In this document: positions 1 to 6,814 of the stretch, one piece after another
How the letters are laid out: every line of letters begins with the position of its first letter
Numbering within the stretch: position 1 is the stretch's first letter
From: an uncultured Mailhella sp.
GTDB lineage: Bacteria; Desulfobacterota; Desulfovibrionia; Desulfovibrionales; Desulfovibrionaceae
Reading direction: 5' to 3'
Assembly (NCBI GenBank): GCA_910578585.1
Contig: CAJTRG010000022.1
Location: forward strand, 1 to 24,827
DNA: 24,827 nucleotides
The notes under the pieces: generated by a model
The model's database searches: none
What the model saw: the letters and a program-made list of their open reading frames with translations, nothing else
What the model was told of the DNA's origin: nothing
Made by a program: the position numbers and the translations under genes

Positions 1-203
1 TGAATTTCATTGCTTTTAACCATAATCTTACTTGAGATAATGGTCAAGAGCCAAAATCTTTATAGTTAGCATTGTTATAATTATCTATAATACTAGACTA
101 TATTGATTATTATACACATTTTTTTGTTTTTTTTGAGAAGTTTTTTCATAATATTCCAATTTTTTTTGAAACAGGTTCCCCTATTGTACTACAGTTTACA
201 AAA
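1..203. other. AT-rich non-coding stretch at window edge
   Basis: Very AT-rich DNA with several A/T runs (about 120-175). It lies downstream of the RloB-like gene. I see no gene, no clear hairpin followed by a T tract, and no repeated tRNA end. It probably continues an island intergenic region cut by the window edge. Confidence 0.5.
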
Positions 204-785
204 TTAACTATTATAACTTGATAATAATTTTGCAAAATCACATTTAAATTTAATGTCATGATTCTCTTGATGTTGCAGTAAATTATCAATATGTTTTTGG
301 GTGATTATAAATGGAATCTTCCCTTTTTTATAACCAGAGAATATGTTTTGTTTTATTAATGATTCAATTTGTTCTGAGTGTATGGGATTTGTAAAATGGT
401 TATGGTTTTGACAAATGTTTTGCCATAATAATACATCCTTTTCTTCAAGGTGCATAACCAAAAAATCTTCAAAATTATAATAGCTAAATAAAAAATTAGG
501 AATGTTAGATGATTTCTTTTGATAATTATCGCCATAATTACAGTTATTTCTCATATAGGTATCTTTATCTACCCAAATATATATGTGACTGCTGCGCGGA
601 GAATCCTTTTTTATCTGTTTATATTTTGAAATTGCATCATTGCAATGTCCTGTGCCAATAATTTTAGGAATAAAGGTTATTGAGAAATCAATATTTCTTA
701 AAAATCTATTCAGTTCCTGAAGATAAGCATATTCAGATTGCCCCTCACAAATAATAATATACGGTATTTTCCTTTTATAGCACAT
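204..785 (-). CDS. RloB-like protein, putative TOPRIM-type nuclease partner of the RloA-like ATPase
   Basis: This 193-residue protein matches my recollection of the RloB family (DUF/PF13707). The N-terminus has a hydrophobic strand followed by CEGQSE (E14, E18), and a second strand ends in WVDKD (D73, D75). The pattern of Glu then D-x-D is that of a TOPRIM metal site. A later segment with NFEDFL (about residue 107) corresponds to the conserved mid-domain of RloB proteins. The ATG lies 11 bp after the stop codon of the upstream ATPase gene, with only a weak AGAGTGA ribosome site, so it is most likely co-transcribed and translationally coupled. RloA/RloB pairs were first named as accessory genes linked to Campylobacter type I restriction loci. 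ATPase plus TOPRIM pairs are a common architecture of phage defence (PARIS, OLD-like, Septu-like). Nuclease activity and target are inference. Confidence 0.75.
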   Translation of the reverse strand: MCYKRKIPYIIICEGQSEYAYLQELNRFLRNIDFSITFIPKIIGTGHCNDAISKYKQIKKDSPRSSHIYIWVDKDTYMRNNCNYGDNYQKKSSNIPNFLFSYYNFEDFLVMHLEEKDVLLWQNICQNHNHFTNPIHSEQIESLIKQNIFSGYKKGKIPFIITQKHIDNLLQHQENHDIKFKCDFAKLLSSYNS

Positions 786-796
786 GACTTCACTCT

Positions 797-2080
797 TTAA
801 ATATATGGAAATGGAATACCAGAAAATTCACCATTTAAATATTGCTTTCTAAAATCAGAACAATTTCGTACGCCTTCAAATTCAGCAACTCTTCGTATTA
901 TAGTCCCATGTTTTAATGATTTATTAACAATTCCTATTTCAGATACCCTCAACAATTCATTATCAAGAATGTCGGTGTTATGTGCTGTAAAAATTAGCTG
1001 CGCATTATTGGCATTGTATTTTTTATGTTTAAAAAGGCGAATAAGCTCTTTTAAAAGTAATGGGTGTAAAGATTGTTCTAATTCATCAATAAACAAAACT
1101 CCGCCTTTATATAATACTGACAAAAATATCCCTAAAATTCCTGCAAGCTTTTGTGTTCCATCTGATTCTTCAGAAAATTTAAATTTAATTTCTTTTCCTT
1201 CAGGATTTTTATGGTATGAATACGTATTATCAACAAAAAAATTTTTACCTTCTTTAACAATATTCACATTATTATCTTTTAATTCATTAAGATAAAAATT
1301 TATATTATCAATAGGTAATCGTTCAAAAGACATACGTGAAATATCAATATCCAATTTTTGAATCATAGAAACTATTTTTTCAAATGCTTCATTTATTTCT
1401 GTTACTTTTCCAGTTGAGATTAATTTTTCCATACCATAGCCTATAGGGATATGGTTAGAAGGAGTTACAGGGTAAATTTCTATATCATTTACTAAATAAT
1501 TAAAAACTTGTGATATATGTTTATTTAACCCTGCATAATTATTTGCTATTTTATTTAAAAAAGTAAATTTTTGTTTTTTTTCAGCGTCATGACATTCAAC
1601 TGTAAATATATCACGTAATTTTTCAAGGTCATATGTCTTTGTTAATTTGCCATAAAAATTTAGTTTGCCTTTGTCTATTTTAAAAATAAATTCATTTTTA
1701 CGGGATAAAGATTCATTAACAATTTCTATATCATTATATTGAACTATATATTCATAAGGAGTTTTATTGATAAAAAAAATAATAGAAAAATAAGTATCGG
1801 TAAATTCTGTATGTAATTTATTAGGAGAAAAACATCCTGTAATACCCTCTCTAATCACTTTTTGAAGGTTTGCTACTGCATTAAGAATATTTGTCTTTCC
1901 AGAAGCATTTGATCCATAAATAGCTAAACAGGGTACAAATTTTTTCTTTAAATTAATAGATAAGAAAGGCATTGTTTCCATTTCTTTATAACCATTTGGA
2001 GCTTTGCCTTCTGCATAATTAAAATCAACGGCAAGATCTACGATGGATTTAAAATTCCTAACAGTAAATAAAGATAGCAT
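797..2080 (-). CDS. RloA-like AAA/ABC-type ATPase of a putative two-gene defence system
   Basis: A 427-residue ATPase of the RecF/SMC-related AAA_15/AAA_21 group. It starts with LFTVRNFKSI, the usual opening of these proteins. The Walker A motif is GSNASGKT (residues 56-63), the signature-like region is EESDGTQKLAG, Walker B is LFIDELEQSLHP (D332, E333), and the switch histidine is in TAHNTD (H367). The length fits a complete protein, without the TOPRIM domain of OLD nucleases; the separate downstream RloB-like gene supplies a TOPRIM-like fold instead. A strong GAGGAGAAAGGA ribosome site precedes the ATG, and a promoter overlapped by an 11-bp inverted repeat lies 30-90 bp upstream. The likely role is a sensor ATPase that controls the nuclease partner during phage infection or DNA invasion; this is inferred from architecture, not shown. 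Confidence 0.8.
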   Translation of the reverse strand: MLSLFTVRNFKSIVDLAVDFNYAEGKAPNGYKEMETMPFLSINLKKKFVPCLAIYGSNASGKTNILNAVANLQKVIREGITGCFSPNKLHTEFTDTYFSIIFFINKTPYEYIVQYNDIEIVNESLSRKNEFIFKIDKGKLNFYGKLTKTYDLEKLRDIFTVECHDAEKKQKFTFLNKIANNYAGLNKHISQVFNYLVNDIEIYPVTPSNHIPIGYGMEKLISTGKVTEINEAFEKIVSMIQKLDIDISRMSFERLPIDNINFYLNELKDNNVNIVKEGKNFFVDNTYSYHKNPEGKEIKFKFSEESDGTQKLAGILGIFLSVLYKGGVLFIDELEQSLHPLLLKELIRLFKHKKYNANNAQLIFTAHNTDILDNELLRVSEIGIVNKSLKHGTIIRRVAEFEGVRNCSDFRKQYLNGEFSGIPFPYI

Positions 2081-2109
2081 ATTCCTTTCTCCTCGTTTTC
2101 ATATAACTT

Positions 2110-2137
2110 ATTTTATTTGAATTACTAAAAATGTCAA
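2110..2137 (-). promoter_or_regulatory. Sigma70-type promoter of the rloA-rloB-like operon
   Basis: On the minus strand TTGACA (2132-2137) is followed after 16 bp by TAAAAT (2110-2115). Transcription would start near 2103, giving a leader of about 23 nt that contains the strong ribosome site of the ATPase gene. Confidence 0.6.
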
Positions 2138-2168
2138 TATGAGCAGAAATTTTGTTTATATTGACATT
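2130..2168. repeat. Perfect 11-bp inverted repeat over the rloA promoter (operator candidate)
   Basis: AATGTCAATAT at 2130-2140 is exactly mirrored by ATATTGACATT at 2158-2168, with a 17-bp spacer. The start-proximal arm contains the whole -35 element of the ATPase promoter, so a protein bound here would block RNA polymerase. The binding protein is unknown. Confidence 0.6.
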
Positions 2169-2373
2169 AATCTACGAACTATGGTAGTTTTTTGTGTTCT
2201 TCCTTGGGGTAACAATCTAACTTTTCTTGCTAAATTATTCTACTATATTCCTGTGAAGAATTGATGAAGTACTTAAGAAAAACTCAAATGATTAAACTAA
2301 ACTCCATTTATTAACGGGCAAATTCATAAATGTTTTTTTGCTTTATATAATAGGCTGTTGACTATTCTTTTAT

Positions 2374-2925
2374 TTAACGAGGTTTTCCATCCTCTTTTAG
2401 CGGCGTATTATTCTTTGTTTCTGCAAGTCGTTCAATTTCTATGATTGAAACAGGGCAGAAATTCCAAGCATCCACACCGACATCAAATTTTCTTGCTTCT
2501 GATTTTGACGGTGACAGATTATGCTGATGTCCATGCAGGTGGATAGAGTTTTTATAATAATCATTCCATTCTTCCATGGGGAAGTGAAACAAAACCAAAG
2601 GATTTTTTCCTGTTAAATTCAGCTCATAATACTGGTAAACAGCTTTCCATGGAAATGCCAGAATTTCAGCTGAATCATGGTTTCCTTTGATGAGGATTTT
2701 ATTTTTACAATTAATCTGATTAAAGCAAGACAGGGCATAATCAAGCCTACGCCGTCCGGGCATTGCAAAATCCCCAAGAATATACAGTTCATCATCTTCT
2801 GAAACACAATCATTGATATTATCAAGAATTGTTTTGTCCATATCATCTGTGCTGCAGAAAGGGCGATTACAGTACTTCATAATATTGGCATGTCCAAAAT
2901 GCAAATCCGCTGTAAACCAAATCAT
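2374..2925 (-). CDS. Calcineurin-like metallophosphoesterase (COG4186-like)
   Basis: A compact 183-residue phosphoesterase with the full metal-binding set: D-x-H in ADLHFGH (D7, H9), GD (D52), GNHD (N82, H83), a histidine in HFP (H114) and HGHQH (H131, H133). The FDVGVDAW segment near residue 147 and the short length fit the predicted phosphoesterases of COG4186. Substrates of this group are poorly known; phosphodiesters such as nucleotides or nucleic acid ends are possible. Its ATG overlaps the TGA of the upstream ATPase gene by 4 bases, so the two are translationally coupled and probably work together. It is likely cytoplasmic, as there is no signal peptide. The fold assignment is secure; the role as an effector of the ATPase is inference. 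Confidence 0.85.
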   Translation of the reverse strand: MIWFTADLHFGHANIMKYCNRPFCSTDDMDKTILDNINDCVSEDDELYILGDFAMPGRRRLDYALSCFNQINCKNKILIKGNHDSAEILAFPWKAVYQYYELNLTGKNPLVLFHFPMEEWNDYYKNSIHLHGHQHNLSPSKSEARKFDVGVDAWNFCPVSIIEIERLAETKNNTPLKEDGKPR

Positions 2926-4322
2926 ATTGCCGCCTCTTCTTTCTGCATATCCTCATATTTCACAAGGCTAACATTGCCCATTTTCACAGCTCTATCAATA
3001 CAGCCCTGAGTAAAGCCAGTTTTGGCAAAAAGATAAAAATGTTTGCTGCTGCAATCAAATAAATTGCTTCTTTCCACAAGAGTTTCAAGAACATTTAAAT
3101 CCACTTTTTCATTTGTCCACTTACATTCACCAAACAAAGCACTTTCTTTATCCATTCCAATAAGATCAATTTCTTCTTGTGTCTTTGTTTTAGGATTTGT
3201 TCCCCACCACCTGTGGAGATCATTAAAACTGACAGCAGATTTGCCGTCAATTAACAATTTCCATAAATATTGCTTGCAGATTTCTTCAAACACATTGCCC
3301 ATATAGGCTGAAAGTTCAGGCAAAATATGCTGCCAGGCAAGGTCTGCTGCACCTCTGGAAATAATTGAACTGTTTGCCGGTACAAATCTATACCAAAATC
3401 GAAACATATTATCTTCAAGGGAATACAAAGTCTTTCGATTGGATTTTTCTCCAAAGGGAAACTCTTTTCTGATAATGCCAAGAGCAATCAGATTATTGAT
3501 ATAACTCGAGCAAGTGCTGGTAGTTTCTCCAACCTTAGTGGCAATCTCATTCATTTTTGAGCTGTCTGTTGCAATGGCTGTAATAATGGCATTATAAATA
3601 GCTGGTTCACGGACTTCCTGTTTCAGAAGATTATTGGGTTCTTCAAAAATAAATGAGGAAGGATTAAGAAAAGTATTTTTGATGTTTTCCTCAATGGGAA
3701 GACTGGTATCAACCTGCATGAGATATTGAGGCGTTCCTCCGAACATGCCATAAGCTATGGCTTTATCAATATCAGACAACTTTGCCAGATAACGGCAGGT
3801 TTCAAAAAAATCAAAAGGATTGATTTTTAGCTGGACAGTTCTTCGCCCATAAAGAGGAGCCTTATAGGCAAGTACCTTATCTTCCATATAAGACATGGAA
3901 GAACCGCACAAAATCAAGAATAATTTTGAATTGTCCTTATGCTTGTCTATCAAGAATTGAAGAGTGGAGGCAAGACTTTCAAAAGCATGGGCAGCATAAG
4001 GATATTCGTCAATAGCAAGGATAATTCTTTTTTTCTTTGCCAGTTCAAAGACATACTCAAGGGCTGCCTGAAAGGAAGAGAAGGAAGAATCAGAAATTAT
4101 TCCGGACTGATATTCCATGATACATTTTGAAAGGTTTTCAAGATTTTGTCTTGCATTGCTTTCAACTCCAGTGAAAAAAATACAGTCCTTATCCTTTGTA
4201 AACTCTTTTATTAGGGCAGTCTTTCCTATTCTGCGGCGACCATAAATAACAGCAAATTCAAACTTGTCAGATTGATATGATTTATTCAAAGTGTCCAGTT
4301 CTTTTTCTCGCCCAATAAACAT
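2922..4322 (-). CDS. ATPase_2-type STAND/AAA ATPase with C-terminal DUF234 (PD-(D/E)XK-like) domain
   Basis: A 466-residue protein of the archaeal-type ATPase family (ATPase_2 followed by DUF234). The N-terminus is MFIGREKELDTL. Walker A is GRRRIGKT (28-35) and Walker B is LAIDEYPY (D105, E106). A winged-helix-like middle region follows (around 240-300). The C-terminal domain carries EIDLIG (E384, D386) and GECKW (E399, K401), which is a complete PD-(D/E)XK nuclease pattern. Members of this family are frequent in mobile regions of archaea and anaerobic bacteria, with no agreed function. The gene has its own promoter and palindrome. It overlaps the phosphoesterase gene by ATGA, suggesting a two-gene unit in which the ATPase senses something and the two putative hydrolases act. 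The function is not established. Confidence 0.82.
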   Translation of the reverse strand: MFIGREKELDTLNKSYQSDKFEFAVIYGRRRIGKTALIKEFTKDKDCIFFTGVESNARQNLENLSKCIMEYQSGIISDSSFSSFQAALEYVFELAKKKRIILAIDEYPYAAHAFESLASTLQFLIDKHKDNSKLFLILCGSSMSYMEDKVLAYKAPLYGRRTVQLKINPFDFFETCRYLAKLSDIDKAIAYGMFGGTPQYLMQVDTSLPIEENIKNTFLNPSSFIFEEPNNLLKQEVREPAIYNAIITAIATDSSKMNEIATKVGETTSTCSSYINNLIALGIIRKEFPFGEKSNRKTLYSLEDNMFRFWYRFVPANSSIISRGAADLAWQHILPELSAYMGNVFEEICKQYLWKLLIDGKSAVSFNDLHRWWGTNPKTKTQEEIDLIGMDKESALFGECKWTNEKVDLNVLETLVERSNLFDCSSKHFYLFAKTGFTQGCIDRAVKMGNVSLVKYEDMQKEEAAI

Positions 4323-4340
4323 AATAGTTCCTTCTTCATA

Positions 4341-4379
4341 TTTAGTTAATTATGATTTACTAAATTATAATTAACTAAA
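4341..4379. repeat. Perfect 13-bp inverted repeat over the start site of the ATPase-DUF234 operon
   Basis: TTTAGTTAATTAT (4341-4353) is mirrored exactly by ATAATTAACTAAA (4367-4379), with a 13-bp spacer containing TTTACTAAA. One arm covers half of the -10 element and the other falls just after the predicted start of transcription, the usual layout of a repressor operator. A single TTTACTAAA recurs near 4407. Confidence 0.65.
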
Positions 4380-4391
4380 AATAACAGTCAA
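4364..4391 (-). promoter_or_regulatory. Sigma70-type promoter of the ATPase-phosphoesterase operon
   Basis: Minus-strand TTGACT (4386-4391), a 16-bp spacer and a consensus TATAAT (4364-4369). The predicted start is near 4357, about 35 nt before the ATG at 4322, which has AAGGA 9 nt upstream. Confidence 0.65.
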
Positions 4392-4531
4392 GAACTAAAG
4401 AAGGATTTACTAAAATATAAACTCTCAGATTCAAACAAAAGGATAAGATACTAAAAATGGGAAATCCCCTTGAAATCAATGAAGATTCCATAAAGTGATT
4501 TCTACATTTATAAAAAGTTACAATGAAAAAA

Positions 4532-5875
4532 TTATTTTTTTGTCTCTCTATTACGATTAGTCTGAAAATTTAATAGTTCCTCACTAAAATTATCTTGCTG
4601 GATTATTCTTACTATATCTTTTAAATCAATTTGTTCAAGTTTTAGAGAAAGTTTGTTTTTTATGAAACTTGCAAATTTATTTTTAGATTTACTTTTATTC
4701 AACTCTATTAGCAATGATTCCATAAAACAATTTTCAAAATCAGATGATAACATTATGTCATACCAAATATCAGGCAATTTCGTTATATGAACACCTGTTA
4801 TATATCTTTGAATTTGTAGCTTTTCATTATTCATATTATTTTCATCATTAATATCTAACTTTTCTAATAAGTTATTATACCATCTATTCCACCTAGTTAT
4901 AACATTATCAACTGACCAATCCTCTAAATTGCCTGAAGGGAAACTTTTTTTTAACCATTTGTCTACTATGAAAAATTTATTAATTATTATTTTATCTACT
5001 TTATTTTTATTAACTAATAAAGATTTTACCTTAATTATACTATTATCTTTATTGGATTGCTTTCCATTAATTATTTTTGATATATTATTTTCAAATTCAC
5101 ATGGAGCCCAATATCCATAAGGAGTTTCAATAGTATAAATTTTCCATGAAAAATTATTTTTTCTTTCTTTAATCTCTGGAGCTATTTCATATAATACATT
5201 TATAGTATCATTAATATTTGCTGGTAATGGAATATTTACAGAATATTGCTTTGTGTATTCTGGTATACCTATCTTAAAATTAAAAAATTCTGATTTTGTA
5301 TATGGTAAATATAAATTTCCTTGTAATAAAAAACTACGAAAAGAATTATAAGAAATTTTTTGCTTAGATAATACAGAAAAATTTTCACTAATATTTTCTA
5401 ATTCATCAAAGTAACGGTTTACTTGTCTTATAATAGTATTGTTATTTAATTCAAGTAGAATTTCTTCATTTCCAGGAATATTAATCGCTTTTTGTGTTAA
5501 GTTCATTGAACCAATATATATTTTTGTTTCTTTTGTTGACTCAATGTACAATATTTTACTATGAAACAAATTACCATGCTGAACTAAAAAAATTCCTGAA
5601 TTGGAAGAAATATTTCTTATTTTTTTATCAATTTTATAAAATTCTGAATATTTATTTTGATTAGGTAGTGCATTATTTGCATTTCTATCAATGAAAATTT
5701 TAAAATTTGCTCCTCGCTGATCAAAATTTTTACTAATTATTTTATAAACTTCACTTATTGAATCTATATCACAATAACCACTTGCAATAAAAACATTTCT
5801 AATTTTTCCATTAATATCAAAAAATTTGGGCAAATTAAATTCATCTTTATTTAGCATTTTGGTTATAATCTTCAT
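4532..5875 (-). CDS. PLD-type (single HKD-like motif) protein, putative nuclease of unknown system
   Basis: A 447-residue protein whose N-terminal third holds one phospholipase-D-like active-site motif: H105-x-K107, then four residues, E112 in place of the usual Asp, followed by GSMNLT (122-127) and an acidic pair E137-E138. Only one motif is present, as in dimeric PLD nucleases such as BfiI and several restriction enzymes. Residues 150-447 are rich in Asn, Lys and Ile and match nothing I recognise; they may recognise nucleic acid. I chose the ATG at 5875 because GAGGT stands 5 nt upstream, and because the longer reading (ATG at 5947) would begin inside the -35 element of the gene's own promoter. 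It stands alone, without methylase or helicase genes beside it. A defence role is inferred from fold and context. Confidence 0.7.
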   Translation of the reverse strand: MKIITKMLNKDEFNLPKFFDINGKIRNVFIASGYCDIDSISEVYKIISKNFDQRGANFKIFIDRNANNALPNQNKYSEFYKIDKKIRNISSNSGIFLVQHGNLFHSKILYIESTKETKIYIGSMNLTQKAINIPGNEEILLELNNNTIIRQVNRYFDELENISENFSVLSKQKISYNSFRSFLLQGNLYLPYTKSEFFNFKIGIPEYTKQYSVNIPLPANINDTINVLYEIAPEIKERKNNFSWKIYTIETPYGYWAPCEFENNISKIINGKQSNKDNSIIKVKSLLVNKNKVDKIIINKFFIVDKWLKKSFPSGNLEDWSVDNVITRWNRWYNNLLEKLDINDENNMNNEKLQIQRYITGVHITKLPDIWYDIMLSSDFENCFMESLLIELNKSKSKNKFASFIKNKLSLKLEQIDLKDIVRIIQQDNFSEELLNFQTNRNRETKK

Positions 5876-5918
5876 AGTTACCTCATATTTTTTTGAAATA
5901 ATATTATAATACAATAAG

Positions 5919-5947
5919 ATAATACTGTAATACCCTCTAGTTGTCAA
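5919..5947 (-). promoter_or_regulatory. Strong sigma70-type promoter of the PLD-like gene
   Basis: Minus-strand TTGACA (5942-5947), exactly 17 bp, then TATTAT (5919-5924). Transcription would start near 5912, leaving a leader of about 37 nt. This promoter rules out the longer open reading frame start at 5947. Confidence 0.7.
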
Positions 5948-6197
5948 TCCACATAGCTTAACAATATAACTTCATCATACCTTAACTATACATCAAATTC
6001 TGACGTAGTGGACTGTTATTATCATTTTATCTCTTATCAGTGGTAAATAAACACTACAAGCAAATGTTACAATAGCAAGTTATATAGTCTTGGATAAAGA
6101 AATCCCCAATAATAACAATGCAAAGAATAGTCATATTCAAGTAATGTTATTATTGGGCGATGTTTTTTTTCTGAAGGAGTATAAAAACTTCAGCAAC
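5948..6197. other. Non-coding stretch between PLD-like gene and AlpA pair
   Basis: No gene is evident on either strand here; a plus-strand open frame across 6090-6365 is the reverse of the AlpA-like gene. The main content is the long inverted repeat at 6105-6157. The remainder is AT-rich sequence without a pattern I can name. Confidence 0.5.
6105..6157. repeat. Long imperfect hairpin downstream of the AlpA pair (terminator or structured RNA)
   Basis: CCCAATAATAAC (6105-6116) pairs perfectly with GTTATTATTGGG (6146-6157). Inside, after an internal loop, GAATA (6125-6129) pairs with TATTC (6134-6138) around a 4-nt loop. On the plus strand a run of eight T follows 5 nt later (about 6163-6170); on the minus strand the tract is the poorer GATTTCTTTA. 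It sits just after the stop of the AlpA-like gene, so it probably ends that transcript, but the large internal loop is unusual for a simple terminator. Confidence 0.5.
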
Positions 6198-6425
6198 TCA
6201 AGCCAGTTTTCTTCTTCTTCTTTCCAGATAGGTTTCAATCTCATTCAGTTTCCAGCGGAAATTTCTCGAAGACAATTTAACTGGTTCAGGAAAGTCTATT
6301 TCCTGTCTGTATCGTTGCAGAGTTTTCCTGGTGATTTTGAGAACATCAAGCAATTCTTTGGTTGATAACAGCTTTGGGTAATTTTCTAACACTGAACATT
6401 TCAAGCAGTTAATATAATGATTCAT
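6198..6425 (-). CDS. AlpA-like/MerR-type helix-turn-helix protein (second of a coupled pair)
   Basis: A 75-residue DNA-binding protein. LLSTKELLDVLKITRKTLQRY is an AlpA/excisionase-like winged helix-turn-helix, followed by DFPEPVKLSSRNFRW and a basic C-terminus (RRRRK). The chosen ATG at 6425 has AAGGAAC upstream that overlaps the TAA of the preceding gene (6436-6438), so the two are translationally coupled. The longer frame starting at 6494 would overlap the neighbour and lacks a ribosome site. AlpA-family proteins act as excision factors or as activators of integrase genes in prophages and islands; which role applies here is unknown. Confidence 0.72.
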   Translation of the reverse strand: MNHYINCLKCSVLENYPKLLSTKELLDVLKITRKTLQRYRQEIDFPEPVKLSSRNFRWKLNEIETYLERRRRKLA

Positions 6426-6435
6426 GTCTGGTTCC

Positions 6436-6666
6436 TTACATATTATTTTGCATGGCGGCAAGGTTTCGTTTTGCTTCAATAAATTCTTCAACATCTTCTT
6501 TTCTCCAGCGTTGATTTCTTTGACTTCCTGTTATCGAAATGGCAGCAGGAAATGCTCCGCTTTTTCTCAGATAGTAAAAGGTTGTTCTTTTGATTTGCAA
6601 TATCTCAAGAATTTCAGCTATTGACAAAAGTTTCTTTGTAGCCCATGAATTTTTAGTATCATTCAT
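6436..6666 (-). CDS. AlpA-like helix-turn-helix protein (first of a coupled pair)
   Basis: A 76-residue protein with an AlpA-type DNA-binding fold: LLSIAEILEILQIKRTTFYY, then the FPAAISITGSQRNQRW wing and EDVEEFIEAKR. The ATG at 6666 is preceded by GGAG with 8 nt spacing; the 28 extra residues from the ATG at 6750 are not AlpA-like and have no ribosome site. The stop codon is part of the ribosome site of the next AlpA-like gene. The two proteins are clearly related in layout but diverged, so they may form a heteromeric or alternative regulator pair. Confidence 0.75.
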   Translation of the reverse strand: MNDTKNSWATKKLLSIAEILEILQIKRTTFYYLRKSGAFPAAISITGSQRNQRWRKEDVEEFIEAKRNLAAMQNNM

Positions 6667-6763
6667 AATAGATTCTCCATGTATTAATTTTTTATAAGTA
6701 TTATACATCTCATTTATTACAACGGCTAACAACTCTGAAATTACTTTCATAAGGCTCTATGAA

Positions 6764-6791
6764 CAAAAAAAGCCCTCAAGTTATGAGGGCT
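6764..6791 (-). terminator. Intrinsic terminator of the AAA_14/DUF4143 ATPase gene
   Basis: AGCCCTCA (6771-6778) pairs perfectly with TGAGGGCT (6784-6791) around a 5-nt loop. Read on the minus strand it is followed by seven T residues (6764-6770). It lies about 24 bp after the ATPase stop codon. Confidence 0.85.
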
Positions 6792-6814
6792 ATCTTCAAT
6801 TTCTTTTTAAGTCA

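Noticed and set aside
969..1295. Plus-strand open frame inside the RloA-like gene
   Set aside because: It is antisense to conserved ATPase sequence, with no ribosome site and no recognisable protein.
5876..5947. N-terminal extension of the PLD-like protein from an ATG at 5947
   Set aside because: The ATG lies inside the -35 element of the gene's promoter; the ATG at 5875 has a proper GAGGT site.
6090..6365. Plus-strand open frame through the long hairpin
   Set aside because: Most of it is antisense to the AlpA-like gene; no family resemblance.
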